A DNA stretch of 64,000 nt from Arthrobacter antibioticus. Lineage in GTDB: Bacteria; Actinomycetota; Actinomycetes; Actinomycetales; Micrococcaceae. The DNA lies in contig NZ_JASISQ010000001.1 in the NCBI RefSeq assembly GCF_030063205.1, forward strand, positions 423,152 through 487,151, given 5' to 3'. The position numbers and the translations under genes are program-made. This document shows, one piece after another, positions 45,851-56,326 of the stretch (position 1 is its first letter; every line of letters starts with the position of its first letter). The notes under the pieces were generated by a model. It saw only the letters and a list, made by a program, of their open reading frames with translations, did no database searches and had not been told where the DNA came from.

Positions 45851-48800
45851 TCAGAGCTCTGAAGCGGGCACTCCCACACCGAGAATGATCGGTTCGCTAC
45901 TTTTGGTTACAGTCGTTGCAGGTGCCGGAATAGCTGCCGCGGTACTCAGATGCGGAGCGGAACCCTGACCTGCAGGAGCATAATGAGAAGTTTCAACCAC
46001 CATGTCGGCACCACCTTGAGCGCTACGTGCACTGCGGTTGCGGCGTCCCCGACGTGCACGCGAACGGTTACCACCGTTGGAGTCCCCCACCGTCTCATGA
46101 TGCTGGTCCTGGCCGGGAGCCACCAGCTGGTCTAGAGCTTGTGCCAGATCCGCCAGCGCCGCCGCATGGTCAGCATTGCCTGCCTGTACGTTTGCGCTGC
46201 TTTCACTACGATGCCCACGAGGGAGTTCAATGGCTTCCCCACCCAACGTGAGGGTTGCGCCGTCGGAGGTTCCTGAACCTTCTGCTTTTTCGTCGCCTTT
46301 GACACCTACGTTGCCGCCAGAGCTTGTGGCGCTCTGCGCAATTGCTGTTGCTACGGCCGCAGCGCCACGGTGTGACTCGTCCCCGTCGTGCTCATGATGT
46401 GAAGCAGCCGCAGCTGCCGCAATGTTCGCCAATGCAGTACGGGCAGCGTGGGCTTTCTGGATTTTCTCTGCTTCGTTAACCTCATCGGTTGACTGCACAG
46501 GAGCGCTTTCCGGGTGCTGCGCCTCAGCCTGTTGCCCGCGGTTGCGGTTGCGTTTACGTTCGCTGCGGGTAGACCTATTGGCCGTGCGCTCGTTCTCGCG
46601 ATGCTCCGGTTTGCTGGCATGGGTCTGCGCAACCTCCACGGCAGGACTATGCGTACGGCGATGCTCCACTGGAATCTCGTGCGTGACCATGCCGCGACCC
46701 ACGCAGGTTGGGCACTGCTCGCCAAAGACCTCAAGGAGGCCTGTACCCATACGCTTGCGGGTCATCTGAACCAATCCAAGTGAGGTCACCTCGGCAACCT
46801 GATGCTTGGTGCGGTCGCGTCCCAGGCATTCAACCAGACGGCGCAGCACGAGATCCCGGTTGGATTCAAGCACCATATCGATGAAGTCAATGACAATGAT
46901 CCCGCCAATGTCACGCAGGCGCAGCTGACGAACTACTTCCTCGGCAGCCTCCAAGTTGTTCTTGGTCACTGTTTCTTCCAAGTTTCCGCCGGAGCCGGTG
47001 AACTTACCGGTGTTGACATCGACCACTGTCATAGCTTCGGTGCGGTCGATCACCAACGAACCTCCCGAGGGCAGGAAGACCTTGCGTTCCAGCGCCTTGT
47101 TGATCTGCTCATCGATGCGGTGCGCGGCAAAGATATCTTCGGGCTTGTTCCACTTCTCCAAACGGTCAAGCAGATCCGGGGCAACATAGGTCACATATGC
47201 CTCGATGGTGTCCCAGGCGTCCTCGCCCGAGACAATTAGTTTGGTGAAGTCTTCATTAAAGACGTCACGGACAACCTTGATCGTCAGGTCAGGTTCGCCG
47301 TACAGCATCTCCGGGGCGAGCGTCTTATGCGAAGACGCCCGCTCATTGATGCCCGCCCACTGAGCGCGCAAACGGTTGATGTCATTCGTTAGCTCTTCTT
47401 CACTGGCACCCTCGGCCGCGGTGCGGACAATCACACCAGCATTTTCGGGCAGGTGATCCTTGAGCACGCGCTTGAGGCGATTACGTTCCACGTCGGGTAA
47501 CTTGCGGGAGATCCCAGTCATGGACCCCCCCGGCACAAACACCAGGTAACGGCCAGGCAAAGAAATCTGGCTGGTCAGACGTGCACCCTTATGGCCCACC
47601 GGATCCTTGGAAACCTGCACCAGGACGGGGTCACCGGACTTCAACGCGTTCTCAATCCGGCGCGGTTGTCCGTTCAGATTTGCGGAATCCCAATCAACTT
47701 CACCTGCGTAGAGAACAGCGTTGCGCCCTCGACCAATGTCCACGAAAGCCGCTTCCATGCTGGGCAGCACGTTCTGGACCTTGCCCAGGTAGACATTGCC
47801 GATCAGTGAATCCTGCTGGGTCTTGGAAACAAAGTGCTCAGCCAGGATGCCGTCTTCAAGGACGCCAATCTGAATCCTGTCTTCGCCCTGGCGCACAACC
47901 ATGACACGGTCAACTGATTCGCGGCGGGCAAGGAACTCAGCTTCTGTGATGACAGTGCGGCGGCGACCCGAGTCGCGGGAATCACGGCGACGCTGCTTCT
48001 TAGCTTCCAAACGAGTGGAGCCACGCAGGCTTGTGACCCGGTTTGAGTCCACGGATGTGGACTCCGACGGCGTGCGAGGCGCCCGCACCCGCGTCACAGT
48101 GTTGGGCGGATCTTCTTCGCTGCCACCTGTCAGTTCCAAATCTGCTTCACCACGGCGGCGGCGGCGCCGACGGCGCGACGTTACGCCGTCGTCCATTTGA
48201 TCCGTGTTGGTGGAGTCACTGGAGTGATCAGTGTCAGCCGCGTTGGTGCCCTCTGATATTTCTACAGTTTCAGTTGCCTCAGAGCTGGAGCCTCGTGTAC
48301 GGCGGTTGCGAGAGCGTGAACGGCCGCTTCGTTCACTTTCCTGTGAGTCGCGTGTGCCGTTGGCCTCGTTATCATTGCGGGTCTCCTGAGTGGCAGCCGG
48401 GACGGCCATGCTCAAATCTGCAGCCATGAACAATGCTGAGATCCCTGCTGCAGGGGAAATGAACAATGCTCCTGGGGCTTCAGGCTCGGAGCCGTCATGG
48501 GCTCCACTGTGGGCCGGAGCTGCTGCTCCAAACTCATTCTGGACGGGAGTGTGCTGCGTTGGGGCGGCGGTTCCCGCCGAAGAGTCAGTGGCTGTTGCCT
48601 GTTCTTCAGTCTCAGTGCTCACGGTTTCAGTGCTAACAGCCTGAACAGCGGCAGGCCCAGCAGCGGCAGTCTTCGCTGCGGGCCTGCGGCGACTGCGGGT
48701 TGTTTTGGTGGCAGCGGGTGCGGGCGGAGTCTGAACAGTTTGCGCTTCCGATGCTGGCGTTGAACTACTGGGCGTGTCCAAAGTAATCGCACTCTGAACT

Positions 48801-49528
48801 GGAGCAGGACCAGCCGGTGCTGCGGCTTTCCGGCTTGTACGCCGGGCCGGGGCCTTTGCTGCTGACTTCGTTGCATCTGGCTCCGGGGTATCAATCTGCG
48901 CAGCGGCGGTGCTGGTGACTGGAGTCTTGGCTGCACGGCTGCGCCTAGCCGGGGCCTTTGTTGCAGGTGTTTGAACGTCTGCTCCGGCCAAGCTCAGCTC
49001 ACCTTGGACACCGGTAGATTCATCCCGCACTGGCGCGGGCGCGGTCACGGGCGCTGTAGCCCGGCGTCGGGGTGCCCGCTTGGCCGGAGCTGAGCTAGTT
49101 TCCGCCGCTACCTCTGCCGCTTTGGTGCCTTGGTTGGCGGTTGGCGCAGTCTTGGCGGGCTCAGTTATCTCATCCAACAGCGAAGGTTCAGCTGCTTTGA
49201 CTGATGATTCATTTGATGTTTCCAAGCCAGCCGTTGGCGCAACCTTTTTGGCTCGGCTGCGACGTGCAGGAGTCTTCTTTGCCGGGCTTTGTTCTTTTTC
49301 GCCAGAACTTTCAAGCACAGCAGTGCTCTCAAGCGCAGAGGTGTCAGCGGCTGGGACATCTTTACTAACTGTTGGGGCCGCCACATTGCTTGCCGGGCTG
49401 GTGACGCTTGCCGGGCTGGTGACGGCGGCGGTTGCCCGACGCGATCGTGTGGTCTTTACTTTGGCGGGAGCTGCCTGCGTTGGCTCTGTGTGCTCCGGTG
49501 AGGTTTGTTCATTATCCATTGTGGGCAT
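45851..49528 (-). CDS. rne: Ribonuclease E/G family endoribonuclease
   Basis: About 1,225 residues from ATG 49528; an ATG 3 codons later is equally possible. Layout: an unusually long disordered N-terminus (about 1-520) with repeated KAPARRSRAAK-like boxes and acidic Ser/Thr stretches, an Arg block SRRRRRRRRG near 450, the S1-like and catalytic region (about 526-940: IGNVYLGKVQNVLPSMEAAFVD, VDVNTGKFTGSG with the Mg-binding Asp, IDFIDM), the zinc-link EQCPTCVGRG near 940, and a basic/disordered C-tail (RSTRSERKRNRNRGQQ). It starts mRNA decay and rRNA processing. The long N-terminal extension is an actinobacterial trait. Confidence 0.95.
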   Translation of the reverse strand: MPTMDNEQTSPEHTEPTQAAPAKVKTTRSRRATAAVTSPASVTSPASNVAAPTVSKDVPAADTSALESTAVLESSGEKEQSPAKKTPARRSRAKKVAPTAGLETSNESSVKAAEPSLLDEITEPAKTAPTANQGTKAAEVAAETSSAPAKRAPRRRATAPVTAPAPVRDESTGVQGELSLAGADVQTPATKAPARRSRAAKTPVTSTAAAQIDTPEPDATKSAAKAPARRTSRKAAAPAGPAPVQSAITLDTPSSSTPASEAQTVQTPPAPAATKTTRSRRRPAAKTAAAGPAAVQAVSTETVSTETEEQATATDSSAGTAAPTQHTPVQNEFGAAAPAHSGAHDGSEPEAPGALFISPAAGISALFMAADLSMAVPAATQETRNDNEANGTRDSQESERSGRSRSRNRRTRGSSSEATETVEISEGTNAADTDHSSDSTNTDQMDDGVTSRRRRRRRRGEADLELTGGSEEDPPNTVTRVRAPRTPSESTSVDSNRVTSLRGSTRLEAKKQRRRDSRDSGRRRTVITEAEFLARRESVDRVMVVRQGEDRIQIGVLEDGILAEHFVSKTQQDSLIGNVYLGKVQNVLPSMEAAFVDIGRGRNAVLYAGEVDWDSANLNGQPRRIENALKSGDPVLVQVSKDPVGHKGARLTSQISLPGRYLVFVPGGSMTGISRKLPDVERNRLKRVLKDHLPENAGVIVRTAAEGASEEELTNDINRLRAQWAGINERASSHKTLAPEMLYGEPDLTIKVVRDVFNEDFTKLIVSGEDAWDTIEAYVTYVAPDLLDRLEKWNKPEDIFAAHRIDEQINKALERKVFLPSGGSLVIDRTEAMTVVDVNTGKFTGSGGNLEETVTKNNLEAAEEVVRQLRLRDIGGIIVIDFIDMVLESNRDLVLRRLVECLGRDRTKHQVAEVTSLGLVQMTRKRMGTGLLEVFGEQCPTCVGRGMVTHEIPVEHRRTHSPAVEVAQTHASKPEHRENERTANRSTRSERKRNRNRGQQAEAQHPESAPVQSTDEVNEAEKIQKAHAARTALANIAAAAAASHHEHDGDESHRGAAAVATAIAQSATSSGGNVGVKGDEKAEGSGTSDGATLTLGGEAIELPRGHRSESSANVQAGNADHAAALADLAQALDQLVAPGQDQHHETVGDSNGGNRSRARRGRRNRSARSAQGGADMVVETSHYAPAGQGSAPHLSTAAAIPAPATTVTKSSEPIILGVGVPASEL

Positions 49529-49886
49529 TACTTTCGCGCCGAATCGGCACCCCCACATCGGGCGCCGACAGCGGCAGATGTGTCAGCCCCCGCAGGCGCT
49601 GACGGAAGTCGTCTAAATACCTCCCAGGCGGCACCAACTTCTGGGTGCGCAAGCTCTGAAAAGCCAATGGTTTGCGGGATCCGTCCGGTGGATAGCTGCA
49701 CGGATAGGCAGTGTCGTCACCGGCAGCCGGAGGCTTGCCATTGGACTGAGGGGCGCATGTGGATCGCCAACCAGCCGCTTTCATTGTCTCACATGCGCCA
49801 AGCCACGGAGCCGTTTCACGGAGGGCGCGCCAAGAAACTCACGCTACAATCAGGACACAATCACTGATTTCAATGGATAGGACACC
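49529..49886. other. 358-bp divergent gap between rne and the VKOR gene
   Basis: The rne leader is long; RNase E of other bacteria autoregulates through its 5' UTR, so a structured leader would be natural. Inside is a 90-codon minus-strand frame (49512-49784) that overlaps the rne start by 17 nt; it has no recognisable family. GCGCTGACGG and CCGACAGCGG segments give weak hairpins only. Confidence 0.4.
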
Positions 49887-50522
49887 ATGCCAAGCACCAA
49901 AGTTTCCACCAGCAACCAGACGGAGGTGGATCTGCCCGCCATGGTGCGTGCTAAACCGTTTGGTTGGTTCTTGGTCATTACTGGCGCCATCTCATGGATT
50001 GCATCTTTCGTTTTGGTGTTGGATCGTCTGCAGCTGTACACAAACCCGGACTCGAATCTCAGCTGCGATTTTAACTCCTGGATCTCCTGCGGTGATGTTA
50101 TGAAAACACCTCAGGCGGCTATTCTCGGTTTCCCCAATCCATTTATTGGTGTGGTCGCCTTTGCGGTCCTCATGACTACAGGTGTGGTTTTACTGGCCGG
50201 GGCACACATGAACCGTTGGTTCTGGATATGCATGCAAGTGGGCATAACCGCGGGCATGGGCCTGATTGGCTGGTTCTGGTTTCAGGCCGTCTACGTACTC
50301 GCCGTCCTGTGCCCCTACTGCATGATTGTGTGGGCAATGATGATTCCGCTGTTTGTCTTTATCACTGTGCGTAACCTCAACCACGGAGTCATCAGCGCTC
50401 CCCCTGCCCTGACCAAGTTCCTCAACGAGTGGGCTTGGATTATTGTGGGGCTGATCTACGTGGCGACCGTTGCCTCGATCTTCTTCAAGTTCATGCACCT
50501 GATCATCCCGTCGAACGCATAA
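49887..50522 (+). CDS. Vitamin K epoxide reductase (VKOR) family protein
   Basis: 211 residues with five membrane helices. Key cysteines: the pair in LSCDFNSWISCGDV (loop, about 59 and 67) and the CPYC active site (about 140-143) in VLAVLCPYCMIVW, plus the conserved Ser/Asn region. It reoxidises a DsbA-like thiol oxidase using menaquinone, driving disulfide formation outside the membrane. The DsbA partner is not adjacent. Start ATG 49887. Confidence 0.93.
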   Translation: MPSTKVSTSNQTEVDLPAMVRAKPFGWFLVITGAISWIASFVLVLDRLQLYTNPDSNLSCDFNSWISCGDVMKTPQAAILGFPNPFIGVVAFAVLMTTGVVLLAGAHMNRWFWICMQVGITAGMGLIGWFWFQAVYVLAVLCPYCMIVWAMMIPLFVFITVRNLNHGVISAPPALTKFLNEWAWIIVGLIYVATVASIFFKFMHLIIPSNA

Positions 50523-50531
50523 CCCCCACCC

Positions 50532-50661
50532 CCGACGCTCGCTCACTTAACGTCGAGTTTCATCAAACGCTCCTTCAGGTATGAAGGAGCGTTTGATTCT
50601 TAAGCCCCAGGAGTGAGCGAGCGTCAGCGAAAACACGACGTTAAGTGAGCGAGCGTCAGGG
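50532..50661. repeat. REPIN-like inverted pair of the dispersed repeat (copies B and C)
   Basis: Copy C, CCGACGCTCGCTCACTTAACGTCG-type sequence at 50532-50555, is inverted relative to copy B at 50612-50661; only the right half of the 50-bp unit is present in C. Copy B differs from copy A (12786-12835) at four positions. Two inverted REP-like sequences flanking a hairpin resemble a REPIN, and sequence conservation over 38 kb shows the element is mobile or homogenised. It occupies the space between VKOR and ndk. Confidence 0.8.
50562..50597 (+). terminator. Terminator of the VKOR gene
   Basis: Positions 50562-50577 and 50582-50597 are perfect 16-bp complementary arms with a 4-nt loop GGTA, 40 bp after the VKOR stop. 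It sits inside the inverted repeat pair. Confidence 0.85.
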
Positions 50662-50667
50662 TGGGCA

Positions 50668-50709
50668 ACGACGAGGGGCGCCCTCCTAGTGGAAGGCGCC
50701 CCTCGTCGT
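50668..50709 (-). terminator. Terminator of ndk
   Basis: ACGACGAGGGGCGCC (50668-50682) and GGCGCCCCTCGTCGT (50695-50709) are perfect 15-bp arms with a 12-nt loop, 22 bp past the ndk stop on the minus strand. Confidence 0.85.
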
Positions 50710-50731
50710 CGTTCGCTAACTGCTTCTGGGA

Positions 50732-51148
50732 TTATGCAAACCAGATGGCGATCTCGCGCTCAGCGGATTCTGCAGAGTCGGAGCCGTGAACCAAGTTCTG
50801 CTGAACCTTCAAGCCCCAGTCGCGGCCAAGATCGCCGCGGATGGTGCCGGGTGCGGCCGTGGTGGGGTCCGTGGCGCCAGCCAGGGACCGGAAACCGGCA
50901 ATGACGGCGTTACCTTCGAAGATTGCCGCGACAACCGGGCCCGAGAGCATAAATTCAACAAGCGGCTCATAAAATGGCTTGCCCACGTGCTCTTCGTAGT
51001 GCGCTTCCAGCTGCTCACGGGTGGCGGGAACCTTCTTCAGCTCGGCCAGGGTGTATCCCTTGGCCTCGATGCGGGCCAGGATCGCCCCTGAAAGGTTGCG
51101 GGCAACACCGTCGGGCTTGACCAGGACAAGGGTGCGCTCAATGCTCAC
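50732..51148 (-). CDS. ndk: Nucleoside diphosphate kinase
   Basis: 138 residues, canonical length. It has [28 protein letters not shown] at the N-terminus and the catalytic histidine in [16 protein letters not shown] near residue 117. It equilibrates nucleoside triphosphates through a phospho-His intermediate. It follows DUF4233, folC and ileS in the same orientation. Confidence 0.98.
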   Translation of the reverse strand: MSIERTLVLVKPDGVARNLSGAILARIEAKGYTLAELKKVPATREQLEAHYEEHVGKPFYEPLVEFMLSGPVVAAIFEGNAVIAGFRSLAGATDPTTAAPGTIRGDLGRDWGLKVQQNLVHGSDSAESAEREIAIWFA

Positions 51149-51190
51149 AGTAACTCCAATAACTAGATAAAAAGGACATTCGGATTTAGT

Positions 51191-51655
51191 TTACTTGGCG
51201 TCGGCATCTGGGGTTGGGACTTCGGGAGTCGAAACCTGCGGATGAGCTGCGTCCCACACGGTTTGGGCCTTAGCCCGCACAGCATTCTCCCGATCGATTT
51301 TTGCTCCTGCGTAGAGGGCGTACCACCAGGCAACCGCAAAAAGGACACCCACAACGAACATGGACGGTTCCCAAAAACCACCGGCGATCAAAGCCAACTG
51401 CAGGGCCCAGCCGAACGCTGGACCCCACGATTTACGGACCACTCCGCAGGCCACGATCAGCAGCAGCGCCAGCACGGCAGCAACAATAAGGTAGAGAGGA
51501 TCTTTGCCCTTGAGGCCAAATAATGCCAATCCTAGAAAGAGTGCCACAAATGCTTCGAGCAACAATACGACAGAGGCAAACATCAGTTTGGTGGAACGCG
51601 CCTTTTTTGGCGTGTTGGGCTTCCATTCACGCTGCGCTTTCGTCAGCTTAGCCAT
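51191..51655 (-). CDS. DUF4233 membrane protein
   Basis: 154 residues from ATG 51655, one base after the folC stop. Four hydrophobic segments (LMFASVVLLLEAFVALFLGLALFGL, LYLIVAAVLALLLIVACGVV, FGWALQLALIAGGFW, MFVVGVLFAVAWWYALYAG) and a charged tail. Small proteins of this family occur directly after folC in many actinobacteria; function unknown. Translational coupling to folC is likely. Confidence 0.88.
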   Translation of the reverse strand: MAKLTKAQREWKPNTPKKARSTKLMFASVVLLLEAFVALFLGLALFGLKGKDPLYLIVAAVLALLLIVACGVVRKSWGPAFGWALQLALIAGGFWEPSMFVVGVLFAVAWWYALYAGAKIDRENAVRAKAQTVWDAAHPQVSTPEVPTPDADAK

Positions 51656-51656
51656 C

Positions 51657-53039
51657 TCAGGCACCTTGCTTTTCGCCGGGACGGCCCAACAAAATCCGTG
51701 CTTCTCCAACAAGTGTGATGGAACCTGTGATGAGGATGCCACCGGCCAGATCATTGTTGGACTCCGCACGTTCAACAGCCCATTCAATGGCGTCATCAAG
51801 CTTCTCGGCGATGTGAACGTCTTCTTCAGCCCAACCAAGATCCACCGCCATTTCAGCGAGCTCGGCCGCCGGGATGGCACGGGGAGAATTTGATTGGGTC
51901 AAGCAGATCTCCGCTGCCTCATCACCATAAGATTCCTTGAGAGTATTGAGAATCTCTTCGGCATCCTTCTCCGCCAGGATACCCAGCACCACCACAAGTT
52001 TGCTAAATGCAAACGACTCCTGCAATGCAGCCGCCGTGACGGCTATCCCTGCCGGGTTGTGCGCTGCATCGACAACAATGGTCGGTGATGTGCGCATGAC
52101 TTCCAGGCGGCCAGGTGACGTGACGGCGGCGAAGCCTTCTTGTATCAGCTCGTGATTGAGTTCCGTTTCGCCCCCGCCAAGAAATGCTTCCAAGGCTGCC
52201 AGTGCCACGGCGGCATTCTGAGCTTGGTGTTCCCCATGCAACGGAAGCAAAATTCCAGGGTAGCGTCCGGCGAGTCCCTGCAGGTCAAGCATCTGTCCAC
52301 CAACAGCCACAGTGCGTGCCTCAACACCAAATTCCACGCCCTCAAAACGGAACTCGGCATGCTTTTCTCGCGACGCATCCAAAATGACCTGCGCGGCATC
52401 AGTGGGCTGGGCTGCGCTGATCACGAATGCATCTTCTTTGATGATCCCGGCCTTCTCCTGCGCTATAAGACCCGTGGTATCACCAAGAAGTTCAGTGTGA
52501 TCAAGGGAGATGGGAGTGATGACTGCTACTTGGCCATCTCCCACGTTGGTGGCATCTGTGATGCCACCCAAACCGACTTCCATAACAGCTACGTCCACTG
52601 GTTCATCGGCAAAGATGGCAAACGCCAAGATTGTCAATGCCTCAAAGTATGTGAGACGGACGTCGCCGCCTGCCATGAGTTCGGCATCAACAATCTCCAG
52701 GTAGGGCCGGATCTCATCCCAGATCCGCACAAACGTCTCATCGCTGACGGGAGCCCCGTTAATGCTGATGCGCTCAGTAACCCGGGTCAGGTGCGGGCTG
52801 GTGTAACGGCCAGTGCGTAGATCGTGAGCCAGCAGGCCAGCCTCAATCATCCGGGCAGTGGTAGTTTTTCCGTTAGTGCCTGTGATGTGGATGATCGGAA
52901 AAGCCTTGTTGGGCTCCCCCAGGATGTCCATGGCCCTAAACAACGGAGCCAGTCTGGGTTCCATCTTGTTTTCGGGGGCACGGCCCAAAAGATCGGCATA
53001 GACACTCTCAACCGAGAATTCGTCATGGTCAGCAGGCAT
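51657..53039 (-). CDS. folC: Folylpolyglutamate synthase / dihydrofolate synthase
   Basis: 460 residues. The Mur-ligase-type ATP site is IIHITGTNGKTTTARMI (about 48-64); SPHLTRVTERI and DAVMEVGLGGITDATN follow, and the C-terminal domain has DAAHNPAGI. It adds glutamates to folates. Its start is adjacent to the ileS stop (no gap), so it is the second gene of the ileS-folC unit. Confidence 0.96.
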   Translation of the reverse strand: MPADHDEFSVESVYADLLGRAPENKMEPRLAPLFRAMDILGEPNKAFPIIHITGTNGKTTTARMIEAGLLAHDLRTGRYTSPHLTRVTERISINGAPVSDETFVRIWDEIRPYLEIVDAELMAGGDVRLTYFEALTILAFAIFADEPVDVAVMEVGLGGITDATNVGDGQVAVITPISLDHTELLGDTTGLIAQEKAGIIKEDAFVISAAQPTDAAQVILDASREKHAEFRFEGVEFGVEARTVAVGGQMLDLQGLAGRYPGILLPLHGEHQAQNAAVALAALEAFLGGGETELNHELIQEGFAAVTSPGRLEVMRTSPTIVVDAAHNPAGIAVTAAALQESFAFSKLVVVLGILAEKDAEEILNTLKESYGDEAAEICLTQSNSPRAIPAAELAEMAVDLGWAEEDVHIAEKLDDAIEWAVERAESNNDLAGGILITGSITLVGEARILLGRPGEKQGA

Positions 53040-56000
53040 TTATGAAATGCTCCGTTCAACAGTGATGGTGGTTTCAACGTCACCTGGGATGAGTTCAAGT
53101 TTCAGTGTCAGAGTCTCAGTCTTCACCAAATCTGCGTTGGCGTGTAGGGCATCGACAATCTCCTGCGGCGCACTGATAATGGTGCGGATCCTGTCACTGA
53201 CCTGAAGACCTGCGTCCTTGCGGGCCTGTTGGACGGCGCGCACCATATCGCGTGCGGTTCCTTCGGCAACAAGCTCCGGTGTCAGCTCGGTGTTCAGCAC
53301 CACGAAGCCGTCGTGCGGCAGCATCGCAACGGCAGTTTTGCCGCCGTCGTGCGTATCAGCAACAACAGTTTCCAGGCTGTACTCGGAAGGCTCAAGTTCC
53401 AAGCCGCCAGCGGTGACAACGCCGTCGGTGACGGACCAATCCCCGGACTTGGCACCCTTGATGGCCAGCTGAACGTCTTTGCCCAGACGCGGCCCTGCTG
53501 CCCGAGCGTTGACAACCAGTTTCTGGGAGATGCCGAACTCCTCAGGGGAGGCGAGAGCAGCATCAACGAAGCGCACAGTGCGGATATTGAGTTCGTCCTT
53601 GACGATGTCAGCAGCAACACTCAGATCAAAGTTTGACGTGACAACAGTCAATTCCGCCAAGGGCTGACGCACCCGCAGGTTAGCGGCCTTGCGCAGGCTT
53701 GAACCTGTGGAGCAGATCTGGCGTACTCGGTCCATACCTTCCACCAAGTCTGCATTGGCAGGGAAGAGCTCGTGGTTGGGCCAGTCGGTGAGGTGAACTG
53801 AGCGCCCACCTGTGAGACCGCGCCAGATTTCTTCGGTGACCAGCGGCAGCAGGGGTGCCGCCACCCGGCACACCGTCTCCAGCGCCGTATATAGCGCATC
53901 AAAGGCGTCCGTGCTCTCGTCAAAGAAGCGGTTGCGGCTACGCCGGACATACCAGTTAGTGAGCATGTCCAGGTAGCTGCGCAGTGAATCGCAGGCACCT
54001 GAGACGTCATAGCCATCGAGTTTGGCAGTCATTTCACGCACCAAGTCACCGGTATTCGCCAGCAGGTACTGATCCATGGGATCCGCATAACCGTCAAAGC
54101 GCAGCACAGCGTCGTAGCCTGTGCCGCCCTTGGCCGTGTTCGCGTACAGGGTGAAGAAGCTGTACACGTTCCACAGCGGCAAGATGACTTGGCGGACCCC
54201 GTCCCGGATGCCCTGTTCGGTGACCACCAGGTTGCCTCCGCGCAGGATGGGGCTGGACATCAGGAACCAACGCATGGCGTCGGAACCGTCACGGTCAAGA
54301 ACCTCTGAGACGTCCGGGTAATTACGCAACGACTTAGACATTTTGGCACCGTCTGAGCCCAGCACAATGCCGTGGCTGATGACGTTCCTAAACGCCGGGC
54401 GGTCAAAGAGTGCCGTGGAGAGAATGTGCAGCATGTAGAACCAGCCGCGGGTCTGGCCAATGTACTCCACGATGAAGTCGGCTGGGTTGTGGGTGTTGAA
54501 CCAGTCCTCATTCTCGAACGGGTAGTGAGCTTGGGCGTACGGCATGGACCCGGAATCAAACCAAACATCCAGCACATCCTCCACCCGGCGCATGGTGGAC
54601 TGTCCCTGCTCAGGGGTGCGGGGATCATCCGGGTTGGGACGGGTGAGCTCGTCGATGAAGGGGCGGTGCAGGTCAACTTCGCCAGCCTTGTTCAGCGGCA
54701 GGCGGCCAAAGTCGCCCTGGATCTGCGCCAGCGAGCCGTAAACGTCGGTGCGGGGGTAATTTTCGTCGTCGGACTGCCAGACGGGAATGGGGCTGCCCCA
54801 GTAGCGGTTGCGGCTGATGGACCAGTCGCGGGCGTTGGCAAGCCACTTGCCGAATTGCCCGTCCTTGACGTTGCCCGGGATCCAGTTGATGTCCTGGTTC
54901 AGCTCCACCATGCGGTCCTTGAACGCTGTCACTTCCACATACCAGGACGACACTGCCCGGTAGATCAGCGGTGTGCGGCAGCGCCAGCAATGCGGGTAGC
55001 TGTGCACGTAACTGGCCTGGCGGATCAGCCGGCCGGCCTCCTTGACCACCCGGGTGATGGTCTTGTTGGCGTCGAAGACCTGCACGCCGGCAATATCGCT
55101 GAGCGGGCCACCTGCAAAGAGCGGCAGGAAGTTCGCACCCTCATCCACGGAGAGGACCACCGGGATGCCGTACTGCTCACAGACCTTTTGATCCTCTTCA
55201 CCGTAGGCGGGTGCCTGGTGGACAATGCCCGTACCGTCGGTGGTGGTGACGTAGTCAGCCAGCAGGAACTGCCACGATTTTGCGGTGCCGAACTTTTCAT
55301 CGTCGGCGAAGTAGTCCCACAAGGGCTGGTATTTCAGACCTTCAAGCTCGGCGCCCAGGTACGTGGCAGAAACGGCGGCAGTTGCGCCAGCACCGTCGTC
55401 GTACCCCAAATCCTTGGCGTAGGCACCCACCAGATCCAACGCGATCAGGAACTTCTCCCCCGTTGCCCTGGTTCCGTTAGGCCCAACAGGCACGACGGCG
55501 TAGCTCACGGCAGGTCCCACGGCCAGTCCCTGGTTGGTGGGCAGGGTCCAGGGCGTGGTGGTCCAGGCGATGGCCTCAACGCCGGCCAGTTCCCGGGACA
55601 GCGCAGATTCGCCGGCCACGATGGGGAAGGTGACGGTGACGGTTTGGTCCTGGCGGTCCTTGTAGACGTCGTCATCCATGCGCAGCTCGTGGTTGGAAAG
55701 CGGCGTCTCATCCTTCCAGCAGTACGGCAACACACGGTAGCCGTTGTAGGTCAAACCCTTTGAGTGCAGCTGTTTGAACGCCCACAGCACGGACTCCATG
55801 TACTGCACGTTGAGTGTCTTATAGTCATTTTCAAAGTCCACCCAGCGCGCCTGGCGGGTGACATATTCCTGCCATTCCCCGGCGTACTTCATAACGGAGG
55901 AGCGGCAGGCGTCGTTGAATTTGTCGATGCCCATGGCCTCGATCTGCGCCTTGTCCGTCATGCCCAGCTGCTTCATGGCTTCCAGCTCCGCAGGCAAACC

Positions 56001-56321
56001 GTGTGTGTCCCACCCGAAGCGGCGCTCTACTCGGCGCCCGCGCTGGGTCTGGTAGCGGGCAACTAGGTCTTTGGCGTAGCCGGTGAGCAGGTGCCCGTAG
56101 TGCGGCAAACCGTTGGCGAAGGGCGGACCGTCGTAGAAGACGAATTCATTTGAGCCATCTTCACCGGCGTCGCGGGCGTCAATGCTGGCTTGGAAGGTGC
56201 CGTCTTCATCCCAGTACTTCAGGACAAGTTCTTCAACCTTCGGAAAATTCACGGAGGAGGGAACGTGCTTGGATTCGGCATGGAGGCCGGCGGCGGCAGA
56301 GGCCTTCGGGAAGTGGGTCAT
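53040..56321 (-). CDS. ileS: Isoleucyl-tRNA synthetase
   Basis: About 1,093 residues, the long eukaryote-like type found in actinobacteria. ATG 56321 was chosen (GGA 7 nt upstream; GTG 56324 is alternative). The HIGH motif appears as HYGH (74-77) in [11 protein letters not shown]; the editing domain contains the [11 protein letters not shown] region; KMSKS is intact ([11 protein letters not shown] near 659). It charges tRNA-Ile. It lies under a T-box that hides the ribosome binding site. folC follows. Confidence 0.97.
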   Translation of the reverse strand: MTHFPKASAAAGLHAESKHVPSSVNFPKVEELVLKYWDEDGTFQASIDARDAGEDGSNEFVFYDGPPFANGLPHYGHLLTGYAKDLVARYQTQRGRRVERRFGWDTHGLPAELEAMKQLGMTDKAQIEAMGIDKFNDACRSSVMKYAGEWQEYVTRQARWVDFENDYKTLNVQYMESVLWAFKQLHSKGLTYNGYRVLPYCWKDETPLSNHELRMDDDVYKDRQDQTVTVTFPIVAGESALSRELAGVEAIAWTTTPWTLPTNQGLAVGPAVSYAVVPVGPNGTRATGEKFLIALDLVGAYAKDLGYDDGAGATAAVSATYLGAELEGLKYQPLWDYFADDEKFGTAKSWQFLLADYVTTTDGTGIVHQAPAYGEEDQKVCEQYGIPVVLSVDEGANFLPLFAGGPLSDIAGVQVFDANKTITRVVKEAGRLIRQASYVHSYPHCWRCRTPLIYRAVSSWYVEVTAFKDRMVELNQDINWIPGNVKDGQFGKWLANARDWSISRNRYWGSPIPVWQSDDENYPRTDVYGSLAQIQGDFGRLPLNKAGEVDLHRPFIDELTRPNPDDPRTPEQGQSTMRRVEDVLDVWFDSGSMPYAQAHYPFENEDWFNTHNPADFIVEYIGQTRGWFYMLHILSTALFDRPAFRNVISHGIVLGSDGAKMSKSLRNYPDVSEVLDRDGSDAMRWFLMSSPILRGGNLVVTEQGIRDGVRQVILPLWNVYSFFTLYANTAKGGTGYDAVLRFDGYADPMDQYLLANTGDLVREMTAKLDGYDVSGACDSLRSYLDMLTNWYVRRSRNRFFDESTDAFDALYTALETVCRVAAPLLPLVTEEIWRGLTGGRSVHLTDWPNHELFPANADLVEGMDRVRQICSTGSSLRKAANLRVRQPLAELTVVTSNFDLSVAADIVKDELNIRTVRFVDAALASPEEFGISQKLVVNARAAGPRLGKDVQLAIKGAKSGDWSVTDGVVTAGGLELEPSEYSLETVVADTHDGGKTAVAMLPHDGFVVLNTELTPELVAEGTARDMVRAVQQARKDAGLQVSDRIRTIISAPQEIVDALHANADLVKTETLTLKLELIPGDVETTITVERSIS

Positions 56322-56326
56322 CACAT

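Noticed and set aside
49512-49784. 90-codon minus-strand frame upstream of rne
   Set aside because: No family, no ribosome binding site, overlaps the rne start; kept only as a note in the gap entry.
54372-55763. 463-codon plus-strand frame
   Set aside because: Antisense to ileS; composition is Val/Gly-rich and hydrophobic without domain structure, typical of a reverse-frame artefact of a GC-rich gene.
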